Source of the DNA: Polaromonas sp. P2-4
GTDB taxonomy: Bacteria > Pseudomonadota > Gammaproteobacteria > Burkholderiales > Burkholderiaceae_C
Direction of reading: 5' to 3'
Assembly (NCBI GenBank): GCA_024703855.1
Contig: CP087965.1
Span: forward strand, 628,001 to 692,000
DNA: 64,000 bases
Part shown: positions 1 through 8,243 of the stretch, piece by piece
Position numbering within the stretch: position 1 is the stretch's first letter
Layout of the letters: the number at the start of each line of letters is the position of its first letter
The notes under the pieces: model-generated
Told to the model about the DNA's origin: nothing
What the model saw: the letters and a program-made list of their open reading frames with translations, nothing else
The model's database searches: none
Position numbers and translations under genes: made by a program

Positions 1-175
1 CTGCACTGATGCCGTAGCATTTCTCCAGCTTGTTTTTTTCCATCCTCGCCATGTTGTCCTTGACGACCTGCGGCATCTCCTTCGTGCCCTGCGCCTGTAC
101 CGGCAACGCTTGAAATGCGAGCGCAAGACCGATCGCGGCAGACAGCGTCGAGGCTGCCATTAACTGGTTGCTCAT
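1..175 (-). CDS. bufA1: DUF2282 bufferin-like small protein (BufA family), C-terminus off window
   Basis: Starts at 175 after a clear AGGAGA ribosome-binding site and runs off the left edge, so only about 58 residues are visible. These are a Sec-type signal peptide (hydrophobic stretch, cleavage probably after VQAQ) and the beginning of the mature chain with EKCYGIS, the start of the Cys-containing motif typical of DUF2282. Family members are small periplasmic peptides encoded in buf operons with DUF692/DUF2063 proteins and are linked to copper or other heavy-metal stress. The divergent ECF sigma/NrsF pair and the matching promoter at 238-263 support this reading. The buf partner genes would lie to the left of the window. 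Family call is good; metal specificity is inference. Confidence 0.8.
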   Translation of the reverse strand, partial: MSNQLMAASTLSAAIGLALAFQALPVQAQGTKEMPQVVKDNMARMEKNKLEKCYGISA

Positions 176-237
176 TTTGGGTTCTCCTAAAGTAAAGTTA
201 GGGGGACGGGTCACAGGATCGCAACCCTGTCAGGAAA

Positions 238-263
238 TTCGTTTGACAGCGACCAAAGGTTAC
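238..263 (-). promoter_or_regulatory. Sigma-F-type ECF promoter of the bufferin operon
   Basis: Reading leftward, GTAACC (263-258), a 16-base spacer, then CGAA (241-238). This is the arrangement I recall for Caulobacter sigma-F promoters of heavy-metal-responsive bufferin operons. Transcription would begin near 228-231, leaving a 5' leader of about 55 bases before the start at 175. The cognate sigma and anti-sigma genes lie divergently at 742-1964. Confidence 0.7.
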
Positions 264-304
264 ATGGCACGCAAAATTAACTCTTTGCGAAATAGTCACC
301 CTTG

Positions 305-638
305 AGAGCCTGTTCCCGATCTACAGGGGGTCGCGTTGGGACGCAATCGGGATGAGTTGCTCGCCCACGTTGCGCCGCATGGGCTTAGGCCCATGCAAAC
401 AATGGGGTGGGCAAATCCTTGACCGCACAGCCGGTCGGCTGTGCGTCGTGCGCTGCCCCAATGGGGATGCAAACGCGACCGCGTTTGCGTCGCCCCAACC
501 CGTAGGGCAAGTGGATTTTCGGGCGGTCTGCGGCGTTGCAAAATCAGCCAAGGCACAAGCCTTGGCTTGGATTTTGCGCCTTGCATCCCATCCCGAAAAT
601 CCACTTGCGCGACCCCTTGTAGATCGGGAACAGGCTCT
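305..638. repeat. Long palindromic MITE-like element, copy 1 (E1)
   Basis: A 334-bp element with 31-bp terminal inverted repeats (305-335 and 608-638, one mismatch) beginning AGAGCCTGTTC. Inside are several perfect hairpins: GCATGGGC/GGCCCATGC near 378-401, GCACAGCC/GGCTGTGC near 424-443, GCAAACGC/GCGTTTGC near 469-488 and CCAAGGC/GCCTTGG near 549-566. A 15-bp inverted pair (AAGTGGATTTTCGGG near 510 and its complement near 592) encloses the last one. It is clearly related to the element at 32196-32466. It encodes no protein. It sits between the bufferin promoter and the sigma gene and makes that gene's reading frame look artificially long. Confidence 0.85.
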
Positions 639-741
639 AAGAGTGCAAAATTCGGGCATGTCCTCCAAAACGCGGCGCCCCGACCCAACGCTGAGTCTTG
701 TACAGGATGCGCGGCATCCGAGCGCGGCCGATCGCCACTCT

Positions 742-1317
742 ATGGCGGCGGACACCCGCCCCGACGGTAGCCTCGATTGGTCCATCCATATGGCCCGAGC
801 ACAAGGGGGCGACCGTGATGCCTACCGACGCCTGCTCGAAGCGATCACGCCCTATTTACGGGCGCTTGTGGCCCGCCGCATCGCGAATCGAAGTGACGTC
901 GAGGATACGGTTCAGAATATTCTTCTGACCATCCACAAGGTGCGCCACACGTACGACCCGGCTCGCCCGTTCGGCCCCTGGTTGGCTGCCATTGCCAACC
1001 GGCGCATTGTCGACGGGCTGCGGCGACAGGGACGTTTTAGTGCGCATGAGACACCGCTCGACCCTGAACATGAAACCTTGTCGAGCTCTGAAGCGAATTT
1101 ACAGGAAGAGGCGGCGGATGCGCGTGTGCTGCGTGAGGCTGTTGAGCGTCTGCCAGCCGGACAACGGGATGCTATACGAATGCTGAAACTCGAAGAAATG
1201 TCGCTGCTGGAAGCGTCTGCGGCCAGTGGAATATCAGTCGCCTCGCTGAAAGTGGCAACGCACCGAGCCTTGAAGAGGCTTCATGAAGTTATCGAAAAAC
1301 CAGGAAACAGGACATGA
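742..1317 (+). CDS. ECF-family RNA polymerase sigma factor (SigF-like)
   Basis: A 191-residue protein with the two ECF domains. Region 2 (about residues 20-85) covers the segment around DVEDTVQNILLTIHKV and continues to PWLAAIANRRIVDGLRR. Region 4 (about 130-185) includes LPAGQRDAIRMLKLEEMS and the helix-turn-helix ending VATHRALKRLHEV. The frame stays open upstream through the palindromic element, but that part is repeat sequence; starts at 658 or 742 are the sensible choices and neither has a strong RBS. The stop overlaps the next start by four bases (ATGA), so the anti-sigma is translationally coupled. It likely transcribes the divergent bufferin operon. No GTAACC-N16-CGAA site precedes this gene. 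Confidence 0.85.
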   Translation: MAADTRPDGSLDWSIHMARAQGGDRDAYRRLLEAITPYLRALVARRIANRSDVEDTVQNILLTIHKVRHTYDPARPFGPWLAAIANRRIVDGLRRQGRFSAHETPLDPEHETLSSSEANLQEEAADARVLREAVERLPAGQRDAIRMLKLEEMSLLEASAASGISVASLKVATHRALKRLHEVIEKPGNRT

Positions 1318-1964
1318 CGTCAACCTCCGATGTGATTGATTCGCTGGTTGCAGACGCAAAGCCGGTGCGGCGCTTGCAGCCGCCTGCGGTGCGGGCTTTG
1401 TGCTGGCTACTCTTTGCGGCGCTGATGCTGGCGCTGGTCGCCGTCGTACATGGCGTGCGACCGGATCTCATGCTCAAGCTGCATCAGCCGGTTTTTTTCG
1501 CCAGCGTTGTGGCAGCCTTGACGACCAGCGTTCTCGCTGCGATGGCGTCGTTTATTGCGAGCGTTCCAGGCCGATCGCGACGGTGGCTGCTACTGCCGGC
1601 GCCCGCGCTGGCAGTGTGGATTTCCACGATTGGCTATGGCTGCCTCACGGGCTGGGTCAGCATTGGACCGGACGGCATGTCTCTCGGCGAGACCGCGCGC
1701 TGTTTTGCAACGCTGGCGGTAACCGGCATCCCGCTGTCGCTGGTGATGCTCATCATGCTGCGATACGTGGCGCGGCTCTCTCCGGCGCCAGTTGCGATGA
1801 CGGGGAGTCTCGCGGTTGCCGCAATGACGGCGGTCGCAGTGTCGCTGTTCCATCCGCTCGATGCAACGGTCATGATTCTGTTCTGGAACTTCGGTGTTGC
1901 AGCGCTGTTCCTGGCCTTCAGCGGGCTCTATGGAAAACGGCTGCTTGAGTGGGTTGCGCGGTAA
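1314..1964 (+). CDS. nrsF: NrsF/DUF1109 membrane anti-sigma factor
   Basis: A 216-residue integral membrane protein. A short cytoplasmic N-terminus (about 35 residues) is followed by six evenly spaced hydrophobic segments, the architecture of DUF1109/NrsF negative regulators of sigma-F. Family members hold the ECF factor at the membrane and release it under metal stress. Its start overlaps the sigma gene stop by four bases. Sigma, anti-sigma and divergent bufferin together match the known SigF-NrsF-bufferin circuit. I see no conserved cysteine pair I would trust for metal sensing. Confidence 0.85.
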   Translation: MTSTSDVIDSLVADAKPVRRLQPPAVRALCWLLFAALMLALVAVVHGVRPDLMLKLHQPVFFASVVAALTTSVLAAMASFIASVPGRSRRWLLLPAPALAVWISTIGYGCLTGWVSIGPDGMSLGETARCFATLAVTGIPLSLVMLIMLRYVARLSPAPVAMTGSLAVAAMTAVAVSLFHPLDATVMILFWNFGVAALFLAFSGLYGKRLLEWVAR

Positions 1965-2035
1965 AGGTGATCTGCGCCTTGCAAGGTCGACTGGCGGTTA
2001 AAGCCTTGAGGCCGGTTCCATCACGCGATTTCAGC

Positions 2036-2456
2036 CCCGGGGAAGCGGCGGCGTAAAAAGTTGAGCCACTGCTTGATCTGGCCTGCGCGTGAGCGGGTAT
2101 CGAGCCGGGTACAGACGATGCGCCGATAGCCTTCCCGCACGCAATAGCCACACAGGATCACGGCACCGCCGTCTTCGAGGTAGGTGCACATTTCGCCACT
2201 GGACAACTGGGAGGGACCGCTTGCCGCTCGCGCTCAGTTCCATCAAGGAGCCGCCCTGCTCTGGCTTGGGCCCGAGAGGGTACCCGAGCCGAACAGGTCG
2301 CCTGCGCGCAGGTTGCACCCGTTGACGGTGTGGTGGGCCACCAGCTGGGCCAAGGTCCAGTTGGCATCGCGGTAGTTGGATTGCGAGATACGGTCGCCCG
2401 CATGGCCTGCTTTGCGCATCTGTGCGGTTTGCAGCCACACTTCCAGTTCAATATTG
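2036..2456 (-). pseudogene. Chimeric relic 1: fumarylacetoacetase 3' part fused to dusC 3' part
   Basis: On the minus strand, 2456-2125 is a diverged copy of the fahA C-terminal coding region (compare 22597-22255; shared pieces include SQSNYRDA and [18 protein letters not shown]). At about 2120 it passes in frame into the C-terminal region of dusC ([24 protein letters not shown]; compare 41465-41380). The fah part carries a frameshift near 2265. There is no start or complete domain, so it is not functional. It is closer to the relic at 19759-20193 than to either intact gene: both have GGGGAAGCGGCGG and CCGATAGCCTTCCC where the real genes differ. Confidence 0.75.
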
Positions 2457-2553
2457 ATGTGTCAGATGATGTGGAGAGCGATGATTATCAATACTGGGCT
2501 TCAGCTTAACCAGATGTGAATATTACCGGGACCCTGACCGGACTTGGCTGTAC

Positions 2554-3624
2554 TTATAGCTTGGCCCAATCGGTATACGTGGCCAAGGCTGGGTTCGGTG
2601 CGTTGCCGAGTACCTCGCGCAGTGCTATGCACAGTTCACCGATATCGCTGGCCTTACTGATCACCCGGGCGGCCCCGTGTTCATTTGCCTTGAATCTCAA
2701 CGTGTCATCGACGTAACCTGAAATAATGATCATGGGAAGGGTTGGGCGCAAAAGCTTGATCTGCTTGAGCAATTCGATGCCAGAACAATCTATCAGCCTG
2801 TAGTCGCTGACAACCACGTCACAACGCAACGGGTCCGTCCGAAGGTCCGTCAATGCATCCTTTCCACTTTCATAGCAGGTCACTCGAAACCCGGCATCAG
2901 GCAGCATTTCGCTGACCAACGCCCGCATGGCTTCGTAGTCGTCCACATACAAGACGTGCTTGACGTCAGAGCCCGAACCGCTGACTGCTGAAATTTCCAG
3001 CGGCAGCACGGTTGGAACGTAAATATCAAACGCCGTTCCCTGCGCGGGTGCGGGAGATACGGTGAACGCGCCCTGGTGCTTGACAATGACGTCGCGCATC
3101 TCCAGCAGCTTAAGTCGGCGAACGCTTGATGGTCTGTCGTCAATTACCAGCGGTGCAGGCATCAGCAAATGAAAAGGGCCGATTGCCGTTCGGCTGCTGT
3201 TGCTGATGACGAGCCATGCGTAACGCCTTGGAGGCAGTCCGCCTTGAAGTTTTTCTGCATCGGAATCAAGAACGACATCGTCCAACAAAACATCCTTCAT
3301 CTCAACGACGATTTGTGTTGGAACACCCGCCATGGACTGCCACGCCACGAGGCAGGCACTTAACAATACCTCTTCCAGTTGCTGTGCATGGGCGCTTACA
3401 CGCGGATGGTCTTGCGACAAATCCAGGGCAACATCAACCTCTGCCGGGAGGATGCTGCGGAACCTCTGCAGCGCGTAAAAGTATGGGCGCAAGTTCCTGA
3501 TTGAGCAGTTCGTCAGCCTGAGGGAGGTCAGAGAGCATGGAGGTTCCTGTCTGGACTGTGCGGCATGGGATTTTTCGTGCTTGGTTGATGTTGGTGCCCA
3601 GCGTAGTTTGCTATGACCAGACAT
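2554..3624 (-). CDS. Degenerate HATPase-like domain fused to a response-regulator receiver domain
   Basis: About 356 residues. The N-terminal two thirds resemble a histidine-kinase ATPase domain without any HisKA/H-box. The expected N-box is replaced by EEVLLSACLVAWQSM, so the Asn residues that bind Mg-ATP are gone, yet a late G-box-like segment (PAQGTAFDIYVP) remains. The C-terminal third is a good receiver domain: acidic pair in VLYVDDYEAM, phospho-acceptor Asp in VVVSDYRL, and the conserved Lys in VISKAS. A paralogue with the same losses is at 33547-34488. It opens at an ATG at 3624; a GTG nine bases upstream is possible. It probably acts as a phospho-acceptor or partner of the kinases that follow. 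Output is unknown. Confidence 0.7.
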   Translation of the reverse strand: MSGHSKLRWAPTSTKHEKSHAAQSRQEPPCSLTSLRLTNCSIRNLRPYFYALQRFRSILPAEVDVALDLSQDHPRVSAHAQQLEEVLLSACLVAWQSMAGVPTQIVVEMKDVLLDDVVLDSDAEKLQGGLPPRRYAWLVISNSSRTAIGPFHLLMPAPLVIDDRPSSVRRLKLLEMRDVIVKHQGAFTVSPAPAQGTAFDIYVPTVLPLEISAVSGSGSDVKHVLYVDDYEAMRALVSEMLPDAGFRVTCYESGKDALTDLRTDPLRCDVVVSDYRLIDCSGIELLKQIKLLRPTLPMIIISGYVDDTLRFKANEHGAARVISKASDIGELCIALREVLGNAPNPALATYTDWAKL

Positions 3625-3755
3625 GATTGTCACCTAAGAGGCTTCGTTAATTGGGCGAACACAACGACGTCCAGCCACGGGCTGGCGTGGCCTTTGCGGT
3701 GCCGAGGTCCAGCAGGGTCACCCCCATAGAGAACGATGATGAGCAATCCTGGGCT

Positions 3756-5327
3756 TCAGTTCAAGATGTGTTCACCAGCTTGCGCTCCTGCCTTGACCCC
3801 GGGCTCCAGCGTGAAATAGAACACGGCGCCTTCGTTCTCCACGCTGTCAGCCCAGACGCGGCCCCCGTGACGTTCAATGACGCGTTTCACAATGGCCAGC
3901 CCCAAGCCTGTTCCCGAGAAGTCCGAATGCGAATGAAGCCGCTCGAACGTGCCGAAAAGCTTACTGGCCTGGGTCATGTCAAAACCGGCTCCGTTGTCCT
4001 TGACGAAATAGGTTGTCTCGCCAGTGGCACCGACCTCGCTGCCGATATCGATTTGGGCCTCCGCCCGCTTTGAGGTGAACTTCCACGCGTTGCCCAGCAG
4101 GTTCTGAATGACGACCGACAAAAGGAGAGGATCGCCATGCGCCAGCAGTCCGTCCTGAATGTGAATCTGCGCCTGGCGCTTTGGCTCGCGCTCCCTGCAT
4201 GCCTGCGCTGCCTTCCTGGAGACAGCCGAAAGGTCGACCGCCTCGGATCGGAGCTGATCGTGTGACAGCTTGGCAAGCGAAAGCAGCCCGTCAATGAGTT
4301 CGCTCATCTGCCGGGTTCCCTGCACGAATCCGGCTCAGGTAGTGTTTGCCCTTGTCGCCAATCTTGTCCCCTGCCGCCCGCTCCATCAATTGACAGAATC
4401 CGTCAATCGTATTCAGGGGCGCGCGAAGGTCGTGTGACACTGAATAGGAAAAGGCCTCCAGTTCCTTGTTCGCGGCCTCCAGCTGGGCGGTGCGCTGGCG
4501 CACCCGTTCTTCGAGGTCGGCATTGAGTCGAAGAATTTCTTCCTTCGCCCGCTTGCGTTCGGTGATGTCCGCCGCCACCCCGAGCACCCTGTCGGCGGTG
4601 CCGTCCGCGGCCACGATGGGGCGCTTGACAGTCTGCAGCCAGCGCACCTTCCCGGCGGCGTCAATGAGTTTCTCCTCGACGATGAACACTTCGCGCAGCG
4701 TGTCCATCGCCTCCAGGTCAGCCTTGAGGAAACGTGCAACTTCCTGCGCATCGGCGGTGACGTCAGCTTCGGTCTTACCCAGCATTTCCTCGACGGTGGT
4801 CCCGTAGGCCTCGGCCATGGCCTGGTTCACCAGGACAAACCGCCCCTGCGCGGTCCTTGGCGAAAATGAACGTGGGGTTGAGGTCGATCACCTGGCGCAG
4901 GAAAACGTTCTGGCGGGAAATTTCCTCTTCGGCGCGGCGCCGCGGCGCGTTCGTCTTTTCCACGAGCGCACGACGCACGGCGGTATCGAGCCGCTGCGGC
5001 CGCTGTTTGATGACGTAGTCTGTGGCGCCGGCTTTCAGGCAGTCCACTGCCTCTTCCTCGCTCAGTCCGCCGGACATCATGATCACCGGAAGCTCCGGCT
5101 GCTTTTCGCGGGCATGTCTGAGGGCCGACAAGCCGTCGTAGCCCGGCAGTTTGTAGTCGGACAGCACCAGGTCAAACGCTTCCCGCGCCAAGGCGGATCT
5201 CGAAAGCCTCCTTGCCGCTCACCCACAGGATGTCGCAGGACAGTCCGGCGGCTTGCAGCCTCAGCCGGATCAATTCCGCGTCGCGCGGATCGTCTTCCAG
5301 ATGCAGCAGTCGGATGGATGGGTTCAT
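3756..5327 (-). CDS. REC-PAS-HisKA-HATPase hybrid sensor kinase, three frame breaks
   Basis: Start at 5327 follows GGAGG. Order: receiver domain (DD in LHLEDDPRDAEL, Asp in LVLSDYKLPGYDGL), PAS/PAC domain (about 4850-4590, TERKRAKEEI at its end), HisKA with the H-box [18 protein letters not shown] near 4440, and HATPase with N-box VVIQNLLGNAWKF, G1 DNGAGFD and G2 GTGLGLAIV. The frame breaks near 5190, 4838 (a G run one base too long) and 4315. Each break joins conserved sequence exactly, so I treat this as one gene of about 520 residues with probable sequencing indels. The H-box type is that of phytochrome-like kinases. Signal unknown. Confidence 0.75.
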
Positions 5328-5358
5328 ATCGGCCTCCGGATCGGGCGTTTTGCCCAGG

Positions 5359-5827
5359 TTACTTCTTGGGTTCATCGGCCACCGGCATGCCTGCGGGCGG
5401 CGGCTCGTTCAGGATGGCCCAAAACGCGCCCACTTGCTTGACCGCATCCATGAAATTCGTGAACTTCATCGGCTTGACGACATAGGCGTTCACGCCCAGC
5501 CGATAGGCGGCCTGCAAATCGCGCTTCTCGCGCGAGGAAGTCAAAACCACAACCGGGATCGTGCACAGACCGGGCTCGCCCTTGATCTGGCGCAGCACCT
5601 CGAGCCCATCGACCTTCGGCATCTTCAGGTCGAGCAGCACGAGCGCCGGGTTGCCCTCGGCCCGGCCGGAAAATTCACCCCCGGCGAAACAGGTAGTCCA
5701 GCGCTTGGGCGCCGTCGTGCAGTTGCAGGACCTCCTGCGCCAGGTTGTGCTCCGCCAGTGCGTGAAGCGCCAGCTCCGCGTCGTTCGGGCTGTCTTCGAC
5801 CAGCAGGATGCGTTTGAGTGAATTCAT
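5359..5827 (-). CDS. Single-domain response regulator, Rcp1-like, one frame break
   Basis: Start at 5827 follows AAGGAG. About 155 residues, a stand-alone receiver domain: LLVEDSPNDAEL with the acidic cluster, phospho-Asp in LVLLDLKMPKVDGLEVL, Thr/Ser in VVVLTSSRE, and Lys in YVVKPM. The LDLKMP and EKRDLQAAY features are typical of Rcp1-type regulators that pair with phytochrome-like kinases. The frame breaks at about 5690, where a G run is one base longer than the conserved FRRGEFSG reading needs. It lies just downstream of the Cache-GAF kinase, probably in the same operon and possibly its phospho-acceptor. Confidence 0.8.
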
Positions 5828-5841
5828 GGAGAACTCCTTGT

Positions 5842-8203
5842 TCATGGTGGATGGGCCGGCTGCGCCGGCCTGAGCGTGAAATAGATGGTGGCGCCCGCGC
5901 CGGGCCGGCTCTCGGCCCAGACGCGGCCGCCATGCCGGGCGATGATGCGCCGCACATTGGCCAGCCCGATGCCCCGGCCCTTGAACTCGTCGGCGTGGTG
6001 CAGCCGCTGGAACACGCTGAACAGCTTGTCGGCATACTGCATGTCGAAACCCACGCCGTTGTCGCGCACAAACACGATGACCCGCCCGTTCTCTTCGCCG
6101 GCGCTGCCGATCTCGATCTCAGCCGCGCGCGGCCCGGTGTACTTGACCGCATTGCCCAGCAGGTTGGCCAGCACCTGCCGGAGCATGGCGGCATCAGCGA
6201 CCACCCGGGGCAGCGGCGCCAGCTGCCACGCGATGTGGCGCCCCTCGGTGTCTGTTTTCAGATGGTCGATGGCCTCGCGCACCAGCGCGTCCAGATCGAC
6301 GCTGACTTCGCGCATCCCGGCCCGGTTCATGCGCAGGAACGACAGCAAGTCGTCGATCAGCTCGCCCATCTCCTGCCCGGCGCCGGCAATCACTTGCAGA
6401 TAGCGCCGGGCTTCGGCCGACAGCGTGCTCCCCGCATCCTCGCGCAGCAGCTCGGCGTAGCCCTGCACATGCCGCAGCGGCGCGCGCAGGTCGTGCGAGA
6501 CCGAGTAGGAAAACGACTCCACCTCCCGGTTGGTGTTGGCCAGCTCGATGGTGCGCTGCTTCACCAGTTCCTCCAGCCGGAAGCGGTGCCGATCCAGCTC
6601 CGCACGGTTGCGCAGGGCATAAATGCCGTAGCCCAGGTCGGCCGCCAGTTCGACGAGCAAACTCACTTCCTGGTCGTCGAACCGGTCGGATTCCGCCGCG
6701 TAGATGACAAGCGCCCCCAGCACTTCCCCGTTGCTCCTGATCGGCAGTGCGATCAGGGCGGCATCACCGGCCTCTGCCGCGCGTTCGCGCCGGGCTTCGG
6801 GATCGTCCGGCAGGTTTTGCTCCTGAACCGGAGCGCCGCTGCGGATGGCGCTGCCCACGGGGCCGCGGCCGCCCGCCTGGTCCGCCCAGGTCAGGTGGAG
6901 CGTTTCCAGGTAGCCGTCTGCATAACCCGCCTGCACCACGGGGCGGATGCTCTTGGCCGCGTCCTGCTCGGCATAGCCCAGCCAGCACCTGCGGTAGCCG
7001 CCGAACTTGACCACGATGCGGCACAGGTCCCGCAGCAGCGCGTCCTCGTCCAGCGACTGGACCAGTGCCTTGTTGGACTGGGACAGCATGTTCAGCGCGC
7101 GGTTGGCGCGTTCCAACACTTCGGCGCCGCGAACCACGCGCCGGTGCACGGTCTGCGTCAGATCGAACGACCGGTCCAGGGCCACCATCAGGCCCCCGAT
7201 TTCGCCACCCGGATAAGGTTTGCCGATACGCGCGCCGAAGCCGCCCCCGCTGAACCGCGCGACGGCCGCGATGATGCGTGCTACCGGGCGCCGAATGCCC
7301 AACTCCACCAGCACCCACGCGCCGGTGAACGCCAGCAGCGAGACCATGGCCAGTATCGAAAGCGCCTGGACCAGGGTTTGATTCGCTGCGGCGAGCAATT
7401 CTTTCTTGGACACCCCGACCAGGACGTGCAGCCCGGCTTGCGCAAACTCGGGCAGCACGCTGGCCGCCCAGATCCGGGATGTGCCACCAAGCTCGGTGAA
7501 CTCCCGCGCATCTGCGCCTTGGTGATCGTGGGCAAAACGAAACAGCGGCGAATCCACGATCGACGTGCCGCGCAGTTTCTCGCCGCCGGGATGCCAGGTG
7601 AGTATCGTTCCCTGGCCGTCCGTCAGCGCGATCACCGCAGTTTCCCGCGGCAGCGACTTCGCATGGGCCTGCATGAACTTCTCGAGATCCAGCGATGCCA
7701 GGAGAACGAACGCCGGCTCGCCGTCTTCGTTCCGGGCGGCATAGGCGACCTGCAGCACCGCGCTGCCGGTGAGCCGGCCGAAGACCGGCTCGACGGCGAG
7801 CGGGTTCCCTGAGTGGAGCGCGTCCTGAAAATAGCGGCGGTCCGTGAGATTCAAGGTCCTGCCACTGCGCAAGGAATCGCAAAACAGGCTGCCATCCAGG
7901 TTGACGGTGAGTAGCCCGGTGTACTGCGGGTGCGCCTTAAGCACATTAGCCAGGAAGGCGGAGCAGGCCGCCCGGTCCTGCGTATCGAGATCCCGCGCCC
8001 GGGACAAGCCGTAATGGAGCTGCGCCGTCGCGCGGGACCGTATCGCGCAGGACTTGCGCAAGGCGTTCAGCCGCAGCTGCCAGATCGCGTCGCGCGGCGG
8101 CGATCTCGGCATCGCGGCGTTCGACAAACTGCATCCCGCCCATCAATGCCGGGATCAGCGTCGCGAACAAAATCAGCAGCAGCAACCGGGCGCGGATGCT
8201 CAC
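5842..8203 (-). CDS. Membrane sensor kinase: Cache-HAMP-GAF-HisKA-HATPase
   Basis: About 786 residues, read from a GTG at 8203. A first membrane segment (LLLLILFATLIPALMGG) precedes an extracytoplasmic double-Cache-like region (about residues 35-270, with NLTDRRYFQDAL, a Cache hallmark). Then come a second membrane segment, a HAMP-like linker, a GAF domain (about 370-540), HisKA ([18 protein letters not shown]) and HATPase ([24 protein letters not shown]). The frame breaks near 8030, where one extra C shifts the expected VRATAQLHYG. The kinase half is closely related to the kinases at 8244-9509 and 14761-16053, implying local duplication. The Cache domain suggests a small-molecule ligand in the periplasm. 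Confidence 0.8.
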
Positions 8204-8243
8204 GGGCCAGCCTGTTGGGGAGCGTGCGAGGAGGCCCCCTTCA

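Noticed and set aside
305..638. Riboswitch or structured leader of the sigma gene
   Set aside because: The same structure occurs at 32196 with no downstream gene in common; terminal inverted repeats fit a dispersed element.
352..741. Extended N-terminus of the sigma factor through the palindromic element
   Set aside because: The in-frame extension is made of repeat sequence with inverted hairpins and has no sigma-factor similarity; the domain begins after 742.
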